IMG/VR virus record: IMGVR_UViG_3300045999_002100
Coordinates: 1 to 31,393 of that record
Origin: a virus
Length of the DNA: 31,393 bases
Direction: 5' to 3' (one strand)
Shown: positions 16,731 to 22,922 of the stretch, piece after piece
How the letters are laid out: every line of letters begins with the position of its first letter
Position numbering within the stretch: position 1 is the first letter of the stretch
Made by a program: the position numbers and the translations under genes
Notes under the pieces: generated by a model
The model's input: the letters and a program-made list of their open reading frames with translations, nothing else
Databases searched by the model: none
What the model was told of the DNA's origin: nothing

Positions 16731-17031
16731 AAGCAACTTTCACTTGCCCAAAATTTTCAAAGGTTGTGTCTTTAATCAATTCTTTAAAAACAGATATTTT
16801 AACCAAGTCGCCTGTCCACGAACCTAATGTGCTTAACTCAACCTTTTTACCTACTTCCCAATAAAACAAAGCAGGAGTTGAAACTTGCACATTGTCAACT
16901 AAGACGTAATTGCGTGATGAGAATATCTCAACCCTGACCATATTGCAATGTTCTTCATCTGTTTTTTTGCAGGCGAAATTTATTTGAATGGCGGCAAGTA
17001 GGATTAAAACCCTTAGTAATTGGTTATTCAT
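16714..17031 (-). CDS. Putative lipoprotein inserted between the terminase genes
   Basis: A 105-residue protein with a hydrophobic N-terminus (LLRVLILLAAIQINFACKK) and a Cys at 21 that could be lipidated. The -3 position is Asn, so the lipobox is imperfect. The rest is a small soluble beta-rich domain with a second Cys at 29 (HC). No known family is recognised. It is encoded between small and large terminase genes, a place where lipoproteins are not expected, and overlaps the start of the large terminase gene by 17 bases. A surface or periplasmic role such as superinfection exclusion, as for phage lipoproteins like T5 Llp, is inference only. Confidence 0.65.
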   Translation of the reverse strand: MNNQLLRVLILLAAIQINFACKKTDEEHCNMVRVEIFSSRNYVLVDNVQVSTPALFYWEVGKKVELSTLGSWTGDLVKISVFKELIKDTTFENFGQVKVAYEVQP

Positions 17032-17050
17032 TTTATTTGAGTTGTTGTTT

Positions 17051-17470
17051 TTATTTAATTTCGCCCTTCAACCAATCTGGCGCATCACTTATCTCAACTT
17101 TGGTTTCGGTCTTCTCGGTTAGTCCGTTAAGGCGTTGAGTGATAGATGGATTGTAAATGCCAAGCATACCTCCTAAGATTTGATTATCTCTTATTTGTTT
17201 CCTTATATGCGAACAGATAGCAACGAAGTCCGCATAAAGCCCATCTTTATTATCAAAATATTGGCTAACACATCCGTATTTATTATAGCAAAATATTTCA
17301 AACCCTTCTAAAGTGTAAGGTAGCTTGTACTTATCTGTAACTCTTTCGCCTTCTTTGCCTACATATTGAATTTTAAGCCATTTCCCAGCCTCTAACTCTA
17401 AATGCGTCTTGTACTCTTCAAATGCTTTGAATAACTCTTCAGGTGTTTTAAATATCCTTGTCGGGTGCAT
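17051..17470 (-). CDS. terS: Terminase small subunit (P22 gp3-like family)
   Basis: A 139-residue protein. The segments KLPYTLEGFEIFCYNKYGCV (about 49-68), DFVAICSHIRKQIRDNQI (about 81-98) and GGMLGIYNPSITQRLNGLTE (about 99-118) match the P22 gp3-type DNA-packaging family (TLEGFxxF, YxDFxxICSRIxxEIRxDQIxGGMxGxYNPSITQRLNGL). It recognises the packaging site and regulates the large subunit. It lies three bases after the glycosyltransferase gene. A P22-like small subunit is compatible with a headful mechanism, which would fit a circularly assembled genome, but I cannot tell cos from pac from the sequence. Confidence 0.8.
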   Translation of the reverse strand: MHPTRIFKTPEELFKAFEEYKTHLELEAGKWLKIQYVGKEGERVTDKYKLPYTLEGFEIFCYNKYGCVSQYFDNKDGLYADFVAICSHIRKQIRDNQILGGMLGIYNPSITQRLNGLTEKTETKVEISDAPDWLKGEIK

Positions 17471-17473
17471 AAC

Positions 17474-18523
17474 TTACTTTAATAGGTTTTTATAAACTTC
17501 GGTTCTTTTAATGTTCAACTTCTCGATGTTCCAATTGTCTTTTACTTCATTGTAGAGATTAGTAGATAGTTCGGTTCTTAGTTCCTCATTATTAATAAGT
17601 TTCTTCATCGCCTTGTACCAATCCTTCTTGTCTACAAATATACAATTTTTGTTATTTAGTCCTATATTTTCGTAAACAGGGTTTTGACTTACGATAACTG
17701 CCAAACCTTTTGCCCCCATTTCTAACATCTTGAGGTTTGATTTACAAATGTTAAATTCGGTATGTCTTAAAGGAATTAGACCGATGTCCATAGCATCGTA
17801 AGCACTTGCATAGGTGTTTACATCCATTGCGTTTATTCTTGCGTATTGGTTTACGTCTATCTTCCAATTTGAGGTAAATACTTTTTCGTAATAGCCCCAA
17901 GTCGGGTCTTTTTCCACATACCCCGATAAGATTAATCTGTACTTATCTATTAAGTCTTGGTCGTGATATAGTTCGTAAAATGGAGTATCTAATAACTCAA
18001 CGTCTTGTTTGTGGGTTATTGAGCCACTCCAACCTATGTGAACCATATCTGCGGATTTTAACTCCCTTACCTTTTCGTCAACTTTAAATTGAGGTTGTTC
18101 AAAGTCTATTCCGTTAGGTAACACTTCTACTTTTTTGTTAAAGTTCCCGATTATGTTAGCCAAGTAGTCGGTAGTAGTAGTTACTAAGGTAGCTTGTCTT
18201 AGGTTGTAAATGATTTGCTCGGCTCTTCGCCCTCTTTTCCATTCGTTAAACATCGGATGTGAGTGAGGTAGCTGCCAAGTGTCATCTCTATCTATTACTA
18301 CCGGTATGCCGATTCTTTTAAGTTGCTTCCAAAGTAGTTCTTGGTTTCCTAACTTACTGATGACTGAACTTGAAACGATAAGGTCGTAATCGTGGAAGAA
18401 CGAATCTGGCTGATGGTCTATTGAAGGTATGGCGGTTACTTCGTCATATTGTGAATGAGGGATGAGAATTCTGTGATACTCAACCCCTGTTACGTTTTGA
18501 GGACAAACTAAAAGTATTCTCAT
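17474..18523 (-). CDS. Glycosyltransferase, GT-B fold (GT4-like)
   Basis: A 349-residue protein with a two-domain layout. The first half (MRILLVCPQNVTGVEYHRIL) is a Rossmann-like domain with VIDRDDTWQLP and LVTTTTDYLAN, followed by the interdomain VEVLPNGIDFEQ. The second half has HIGWSGSITHKQD and the LKMLEMGAKGLAVIVS segment (about 285-295), the GT4-type nucleotide-sugar binding region, here KMLEMGA with E288 as likely donor ligand. It probably transfers a sugar from a nucleotide donor in the cytoplasm. It follows the DUF5672 gene by a 4-base overlap and precedes the small terminase by three bases, so it is expressed with late genes. Confidence 0.8.
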   Translation of the reverse strand: MRILLVCPQNVTGVEYHRILIPHSQYDEVTAIPSIDHQPDSFFHDYDLIVSSSVISKLGNQELLWKQLKRIGIPVVIDRDDTWQLPHSHPMFNEWKRGRRAEQIIYNLRQATLVTTTTDYLANIIGNFNKKVEVLPNGIDFEQPQFKVDEKVRELKSADMVHIGWSGSITHKQDVELLDTPFYELYHDQDLIDKYRLILSGYVEKDPTWGYYEKVFTSNWKIDVNQYARINAMDVNTYASAYDAMDIGLIPLRHTEFNICKSNLKMLEMGAKGLAVIVSQNPVYENIGLNNKNCIFVDKKDWYKAMKKLINNEELRTELSTNLYNEVKDNWNIEKLNIKRTEVYKNLLK

Positions 18524-19128
18524 TGGAAGTGTTCTGATTTAAAGTGTTTTGCAAACGATTTACTTCTATCCCATTCGATTTCGATAGGGTTTTCAAAGCT
18601 AAATCTCAAAGCGGTTTCTATGTCCGCATAAGTAAATCCTTCCGCCTCTGCTTTTGGTTTTAGGTGCTGACAAATAAAAACATCGCCTGCCATTCCGTTG
18701 TATTCTTGAACCGAAATCCAATCAATAAACCTTTTTGATATAATTGAGCATCCCATATTCCCGACTCTGCCTCCGTTAATTAAGTTCCAATCCTTATTCC
18801 AAACTGCGCCTATGTAATCAAACTTCATAAAGTCATAACTCCACAAGTCAAAGTTTATCGGGTATCCGTCTGTTTCTAAAAACATCACATACTTAGTGCT
18901 GAAGTATTTGCTTAACCCTTTAACTTGAAACCTCATAGCCTCCTCATAAGTTAAAGGGTCAATCTTGTGCCATAACCCTACATAGTTTTGAGGTTCGTAA
19001 GGGGATATTATTCGAATAGGATTGTCAAGGTTAGCACATAAGTAAATAGATAGCCTTCCTGCTATGTCCGCTCTTGCGTGAGAATTATCCCCACTAAAAA
19101 TAATAATCGTTAAGTCTTTTATCGTCAT
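18520..19128 (-). CDS. DUF5672-like glycosyltransferase
   Basis: A 202-residue protein. The pattern KYVMFLETDGYPINFDLWSY (about 79-98), FDYIGAVWNKDW, GGRVGNMGCSIISKRFIDW, GMAGDVFICQ and YADIETALRFSFE matches the DUF5672 family, in which the ETDG element resembles the DxD-type metal and nucleotide-sugar site of GT-A enzymes. The protein is thus a likely cytoplasmic sugar transferase. Four-base overlaps on both sides (19125-19128 and 18520-18523) show it is a member of a tight three-gene glycosyltransferase block. The acceptor is unknown: a virion protein, a host glycan or DNA are all possible. Confidence 0.75.
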   Translation of the reverse strand: MTIKDLTIIIFSGDNSHARADIAGRLSIYLCANLDNPIRIISPYEPQNYVGLWHKIDPLTYEEAMRFQVKGLSKYFSTKYVMFLETDGYPINFDLWSYDFMKFDYIGAVWNKDWNLINGGRVGNMGCSIISKRFIDWISVQEYNGMAGDVFICQHLKPKAEAEGFTYADIETALRFSFENPIEIEWDRSKSFAKHFKSEHFQ

Positions 19129-19886
19129 ATTAAATTATTTTGTTTTAAAGCGTATTCAAAGCCTTCTTGGTTAAACATCTCAAATCCTTTTGTAATTACA
19201 TTTGGACATCCATAGTAAACTTCTAACAATCTATTTGCACCGCATTGCTCGGCTATTGAGTAGCACATTGATTGATTGCCGATAAATAGTGTCGAGTCTG
19301 CAATAAAGTCTTTTAACTCTAAAAAGTTCAGATGCTTAACGTATTCTAACTTTTCTACTTTTGATTTTAATAGGGCATATTCGATTTCCGTGCCTACAAA
19401 GTAAATCGGGCAATTAACTTGGTTGAGAATCGAATAATCTAATTGTCCATTATTATATCTTTCTGAACGATTTACCACAATATAATTGTCGATGTCGGGA
19501 TATCGAGAATTAAAAATAGTATCAGCATCAAAATGTTCCTGCAATTCTGGGAAGGCGTACAAGTACCACTTCTTAATATCTCCCGCACCTAAATTTAAAC
19601 CAACCCCTCTAAACTTGTCAAAGTCGTAATCTACTTTTTGGTTCGTGTAAGGTAAGACATCGTAGATAAATTCGCACTCAAGTAGTAAAGGCTTCAAATT
19701 ATCAAACATATACTTGTTGAGCATAACCCCTCCGAGCGGATGTTTGAAACTTGGATGAAGTTGGATTGGCACATCTAACTTTAGAAACAAAACTACTTGA
19801 GTATCGTGTAGTAAACTTACCGACCTGACCGCATTTAACGAGTAGATAATATCTCCCGCATTACCAGAGTGTTTGATTTTAATCAT
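19125..19886 (-). CDS. GT9/heptosyltransferase-like protein
   Basis: A 253-residue protein. The start (IKHSGNAGDIIYSLNAVRSV, about 3-22) has the GDIIYSLPAV-type motif of GT9-like glycosyltransferases, the middle holds NYIVVNRSERYNN (about 153-165), and the end has STLFIGNQSMCYSIAEQCGA (about 203-222), the segment that closes over the nucleotide sugar (FIGNxS..xxxAE..G). It most likely transfers a sugar, but it is short for a GT9 enzyme. It opens the glycosyltransferase block and follows a small basic protein with a 4-base overlap. Confidence 0.7.
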   Translation of the reverse strand: MIKIKHSGNAGDIIYSLNAVRSVSLLHDTQVVLFLKLDVPIQLHPSFKHPLGGVMLNKYMFDNLKPLLLECEFIYDVLPYTNQKVDYDFDKFRGVGLNLGAGDIKKWYLYAFPELQEHFDADTIFNSRYPDIDNYIVVNRSERYNNGQLDYSILNQVNCPIYFVGTEIEYALLKSKVEKLEYVKHLNFLELKDFIADSTLFIGNQSMCYSIAEQCGANRLLEVYYGCPNVITKGFEMFNQEGFEYALKQNNLI

Positions 19887-20137
19887 TTTCTTCTTCTCCT
19901 ATGCTTTATTGTTGGTTGGGTTGTAGTTTCTATTGGTTTGGGTTGGTTGCATTGCTCATAATGCCTAAAAACGCTTTTTATCAATTCGTTAATGCAAGAT
20001 GCGCAACCCATATTTCTGAAAGCAAACCCAAAGTGTTTAGCGTGGTACTCCTTAAGAACTTCCAAGTCTAAGTTCGTGAATTGAGAATAGTGGTCTGTCT
20101 TATACACCTCCCACTTTTGTAGTAAATCTTCTATCAT
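19883..20137 (-). CDS. Small basic protein with CxxC pair
   Basis: An 84-residue protein with GCASCINELIKSVFRHYE (C45 and C48 region) and a strongly basic tail (TIKHRRRRK). I recall related small proteins next to the sigma-like and membrane genes in Bacteroidota phages, without known function. The basic tail suggests nucleic-acid binding and the CxxC a metal site, although two Cys alone cannot complete a classical zinc site in a monomer. It overlaps both neighbours by four bases. Confidence 0.65.
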   Translation of the reverse strand: MIEDLLQKWEVYKTDHYSQFTNLDLEVLKEYHAKHFGFAFRNMGCASCINELIKSVFRHYEQCNQPKPIETTTQPTIKHRRRRK

Positions 20138-20373
20138 TTGTTTAGTTGTTTGAAGATAAATGAGTTAATTACCGCACAAAGGCAAGCAAGTAGAAAGCAG
20201 TTGTAGGTAGGTTCGAAGAAAACTACTAACCCTATCCAAAAGCTAAGACAATAACCACATCCAAGTGGTTTAGTAGGCATCTCTTTAAAGAGTTTTAACC
20301 ATATCGCTATGAATAACTCGCTGATAACAAACCCTGCGGCACTAATCGAAGATATTAAAATAATCTGTTCCAT
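20134..20373 (-). CDS. Small membrane protein, DUF1360-like
   Basis: A 79-residue hydrophobic protein with segments at about 4-28, 43-58 and 57-72, so two or three membrane passes are likely. A GCGYCLSFWIGL motif (C39, C42) recalls the CxxCxxFWxG motif of DUF1360-type membrane proteins. The gene starts inside the preceding sigma-like gene (32-base overlap), and ends overlapping the next. It might act at the inner membrane during late infection, but no direct evidence gives a function. Confidence 0.65.
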   Translation of the reverse strand: MEQIILISSISAAGFVISELFIAIWLKLFKEMPTKPLGCGYCLSFWIGLVVFFEPTYNCFLLACLCAVINSFIFKQLNK

Positions 20374-20878
20374 ATTTTTCTGCTAATTCTTTTCTGATTT
20401 TTAGTATTTTTTTACTTACGTTCTGTTGGTCGATTCCTGTTGCCCGACTTACCTCTGCGCTACTTAACCCAAGATTCAACCAGACGCCAAATAAATTCTT
20501 GTCGTAGTCGTTTAGCGTGTTTAGGTGGGATGTTATGTCTTGGATAAGGTCATTGAACCCCTCCTCACTTAGATTCTTCTCATCCTCACATTCAAAATCT
20601 GTTAACTCGGTAGTTTTTAGTAAGCCTCTGTATTTTTTATGAAAGTAGGATGTCTTGCTCCGATATTGGTTATTGCTAATTCTGACGAAAAGAAACTTTA
20701 TAAACTTAGCCTCGTATGCGGTTACTATCTCTTGGTCTGGCTTTTCAAGTAAAATCAAAATAACTTCGTGAAATAAATCTGAATAATCATAGTAGTTACC
20801 TGTGCTACAAATCTGCTTACAAATGTTTATGTATGATTTGTCTAAGTAGATAGCTTCTATGATTTGACTTTTCTTCAT
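20342..20878 (-). CDS. Sigma-70-like RNA polymerase factor, probable late regulator
   Basis: A 178-residue protein. Residues about 29-75 (YYDYSDLFHEVILILLEKP) resemble a diverged sigma region 2, and about 138-165 (LSSAEVSRATGIDQQNVSKK) form a helix-turn-helix like sigma region 4. This is the pattern of the small sigma-like factors common in Bacteroidota phages. Located as the second gene of the late operon, it is a likely activator of late transcription, possibly with its own promoter specificity. The promoter candidate upstream of 21063 is a mismatch to the host consensus, which would agree with use of a phage factor. Confidence 0.7.
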   Translation of the reverse strand: MKKSQIIEAIYLDKSYINICKQICSTGNYYDYSDLFHEVILILLEKPDQEIVTAYEAKFIKFLFVRISNNQYRSKTSYFHKKYRGLLKTTELTDFECEDEKNLSEEGFNDLIQDITSHLNTLNDYDKNLFGVWLNLGLSSAEVSRATGIDQQNVSKKILKIRKELAEKYGTDYFNIFD

Positions 20879-21063
20879 TAGTTACCTCCGTATGTCTGTT
20901 CGTAGTATTGTTCGCCATTGACAAGTTGTATATCGCCTTGGTCATAAGCATCAATTATCTGCTGCTTCTCCATTTCTTTGGCTTTGTCATATACTTCCCA
21001 ACTGTAATTGCCTTGAGTATATTGTTCAACTAACCATTCTACTGCTGTTTGTTTTTTCCCCAT
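20878..21063 (-). CDS. Conserved small protein, first gene of late operon
   Basis: A 61-residue protein rich in charged residues with the signature KQTAVEWLVEQYTQG and AKEMEKQQIIDAYDQGDIQL and a YYEQTYG end. I know this pattern as a widespread small protein of Bacteroidota phages whose function is unestablished. Its TAA stop shares one base with the ATG of the sigma-like gene. The 94-base region upstream has operator-like repeats. Confidence 0.8.
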   Translation of the reverse strand: MGKKQTAVEWLVEQYTQGNYSWEVYDKAKEMEKQQIIDAYDQGDIQLVNGEQYYEQTYGGN

Positions 21064-21093
21064 AATTTTTTATTTTATTTAAATGCTTTAAAA

Positions 21094-21148
21094 TACCTTA
21101 TAGGGTACAATTATACTTAATAAGCGACATATCATACCACTTAGGGTA
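21094..21148 (-). promoter_or_regulatory. Late control region: two operator-like sites around a near-consensus promoter
   Basis: Plus-strand TACCTTATAGGGTA (21094-21107) and TACCACTTAGGGTA (21135-21148) share 11 of 14 bases, both with TACC and GGTA arms, and are spaced 41 bp centre to centre, near four helical turns. On the minus strand TATAATTG (21108-21115), one mismatch from TAnnTTTG, lies directly upstream of the first site, so a bound protein would cover the start of transcription; the second site would cover the -33 region. The ribbon-helix-helix-like protein of 21158-21298 is a natural candidate for the binder. Confidence 0.55.
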
Positions 21149-21157
21149 TAAAGTAAT

Positions 21158-21298
21158 CTATTCTTCATTCTTAGCCGCTTTAATCAAAACCTCCTCCAGA
21201 ATCTTCTTTACTGATTTATCTTGCTCAATAGCTTTTAGTTGGTAAAACTTGACTACTTCAGTTGGTAGGTCGAGTGCTTTTCTTTTTGTGTTTGTCAT
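21158..21298 (-). CDS. Ribbon-helix-helix-like small DNA-binding protein
   Basis: A 46-residue protein running from the ATG at 21298 to the TAG at 21158: MTNTKRKALDLPTEVVKFYQ followed by a helical LKAIEQDKSVKKILEEVL. A basic strand (KRKALDLP) followed by two amphipathic helices is the plan of Arc/CopG proteins. It is the last gene before the late control region and would be made from the early promoter at 21306-21313. Autoregulation or late repression is inferred from the neighbouring repeats. Confidence 0.65.
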   Translation of the reverse strand: MTNTKRKALDLPTEVVKFYQLKAIEQDKSVKKILEEVLIKAAKNEE

Positions 21299-21305
21299 AA
21301 TGCAA

Positions 21306-21313
21306 CAAAATTA
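21306..21313 (-). promoter_or_regulatory. Promoter -7 box for the ribbon-helix-helix gene
   Basis: On the minus strand TAATTTTG (plus-strand CAAAATTA) fits TAnnTTTG exactly and lies eight bases before the ATG at 21298, so the transcript would be leaderless or nearly so. The -33 region is T-rich without a clean TTG. Confidence 0.5.
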
Positions 21314-21341
21314 TAATAATATTCTTGATAAAAAAATATAT

Positions 21342-21578
21342 TTATTCTGATTTTGAAACATAAGCCTCAAACCCAAGTTTTTTCAATTCTTCAATTCTAA
21401 ATGCTTGCAATGGCTTCAGCGTGTCTAATTTTTCCTTACATTCAATAAAAACCGCTTTACCATCCTTAAGACAAAGTAAGTCTGGGATGCCATTCTTATT
21501 AGTTTTTATAAGGTTAATAACATAATAACCTTTAGCCTCCATTAGCTTAATAGTTCTGGATTGGTGCTTGCTTGCCAT
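21342..21578 (-). CDS. VRR-NUC nuclease
   Basis: A 78-residue protein, nearly all a VRR-NUC domain: KNGIPDLLCLKDGKAVFIEC with D33, E46 and K48 in the PD-(D/E)xK arrangement, then LDTLKPLQAFRIEELKKLGF. These small domains are Holliday-junction or branched-DNA nucleases in some phages, and they are often encoded next to an SF2 helicase, as here (37-base overlap with the helicase gene). Probable role: resolving or cutting branched DNA during replication and recombination. Confidence 0.85.
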   Translation of the reverse strand: MASKHQSRTIKLMEAKGYYVINLIKTNKNGIPDLLCLKDGKAVFIECKEKLDTLKPLQAFRIEELKKLGFEAYVSKSE

Positions 21579-22780
21579 TTTTTAAATGTTTGTAAAACGA
21601 AATCTTTTTTATTTGAAACTGCTTTATAAATCTGAGATTCAATGCCGCCTTTAGCAAATATCCAATAAACATCACTTAATCTTCTATTGATGGTTGTCAT
21701 TCTATCTCTTGACTGCCAATAGCTTACTGCGCTAAAGTCTATATTATAATACACAATAGCTTCCGCAGCACTAAGATTAATCCCTTCTCTGCCAGAAACA
21801 ATCTGGAGTGCAATGTTTTTATCGGTAGTGTTAAACTCTTCAATGTTATCAGTAACATCGTTATGCTTTTTAATTGCTTCAAGTTCTGCTATAAATTTAT
21901 AGAATATAGCTATCTTTTTACCTCTAAATTTCTCTGCTATTGCCTTACTTTTAGTAAAATCAAATGCTTTTCTGCTTCCATCCTCGAACTTGATTGTGCC
22001 ACTATAAAGTTGATGAACCTTTTGCATCTCCTTTACTGCGGTATCCGCCAAAACTACTCCAGACTTACCCTCAATAACTTTATCTTTTCTAAGTAGTTTA
22101 ATGGCGTTCTTAGTAGTTTGCTCAATATCCACATAAATAAAATGTTCTTTAATCTCACTAACAAATCCTGCCTCCGCTTGAGTGTAAGACAGGATGTATG
22201 GTTCAATAATATCTTTAATGTTTGAGTAATTTACATCACTATAATCTTGACAAGTTCCGTAAGATGTGTATTTTAATTTAGGTTTACCGTACTGCCTATG
22301 CCATTGGTAAAAGTTAGGTGTAAATGGAGAGTATGCACTAACCCACATTTGAAAAAATATTTGTGAATTACTTTCTGGTAATAGCGTTCCTGTCATCAAT
22401 ATTACCCTACAACCGTTCTTACATATCCTCTTTGCCTCTTTTGCTCTATTTGAGGGTTTAGGAAATGCACTAAGGCTATGGCTCTCATCAAATACAACAA
22501 GGTCATAATCTGAACCGTACTTATGCAGTTGTTCGTAGTTTATAACCTCAATGCTATTTGAGTAGTTAGCTGCATTGTAATCGTTTTCAATACTGCTAAT
22601 AGCTTTCTTTTTAGTTACAAACAAAGTCCTCTCAAAATTAGTAGCAATGTTTAAGGCTATGTGAGTTTTGCCTGTCCTAACTTCGTAATTTAGTATTAAA
22701 ATACCTTTTTTTGAAAGTATCTCAATACCCTTACTAACCGCATCTAATTGGTAGTGTCTAAGAGTAAATTGTGGTTGCAT
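21542..22780 (-). CDS. SF2 helicase (DExH, SNF2-like)
   Basis: A 412-residue protein. Motif I is YEVRTGKTHIAL (34-39), motif II DESH (98-101), motif III LMTGT (129-132), and the second RecA lobe carries IVSGREGINLSAAEAIVYYN and the motif VI-like YWQSRDRMTTINRR. The layout (short, DESH box) is that of phage SNF2-like helicases such as those near VRR-NUC genes. It translocates on duplex or branched DNA using ATP. It begins inside the small gene 22744-22920. Confidence 0.88.
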   Translation of the reverse strand: MQPQFTLRHYQLDAVSKGIEILSKKGILILNYEVRTGKTHIALNIATNFERTLFVTKKKAISSIENDYNAANYSNSIEVINYEQLHKYGSDYDLVVFDESHSLSAFPKPSNRAKEAKRICKNGCRVILMTGTLLPESNSQIFFQMWVSAYSPFTPNFYQWHRQYGKPKLKYTSYGTCQDYSDVNYSNIKDIIEPYILSYTQAEAGFVSEIKEHFIYVDIEQTTKNAIKLLRKDKVIEGKSGVVLADTAVKEMQKVHQLYSGTIKFEDGSRKAFDFTKSKAIAEKFRGKKIAIFYKFIAELEAIKKHNDVTDNIEEFNTTDKNIALQIVSGREGINLSAAEAIVYYNIDFSAVSYWQSRDRMTTINRRLSDVYWIFAKGGIESQIYKAVSNKKDFVLQTFKKWQASTNPELLS

Positions 22781-22920
22781 AGTTCTTCTATTACCTTATC
22801 GTTAAGTTTTACCCACCTGATAAACTTGCCATCATTTTCGTAAAGCCCAATCATAGATATTCTAATATGATGACCGAATTGGTCTGGTACTAATACTGCT
22901 TTTTTGATTTTGATATACAT
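22744..22920 (-). CDS. Small protein between helicase and primase genes
   Basis: A 58-residue frame from the ATG at 22920 to the TAG at 22744: MYIKIKKAVLVPDQFGHHIR, then ISMIGLYENDGKFIRWVKLN. It starts two bases after the primase gene stop and overlaps the SF2 helicase start by 37 bases. The alternation of charge and hydrophobicity suggests a small beta fold. I do not recognise the family. The tight spacing makes translation likely, and a helper role for the replication proteins is inference from context. Confidence 0.6.
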   Translation of the reverse strand: MYIKIKKAVLVPDQFGHHIRISMIGLYENDGKFIRWVKLNDKVIEELCNHNLLLDTTN

Positions 22921-22922
22921 AG

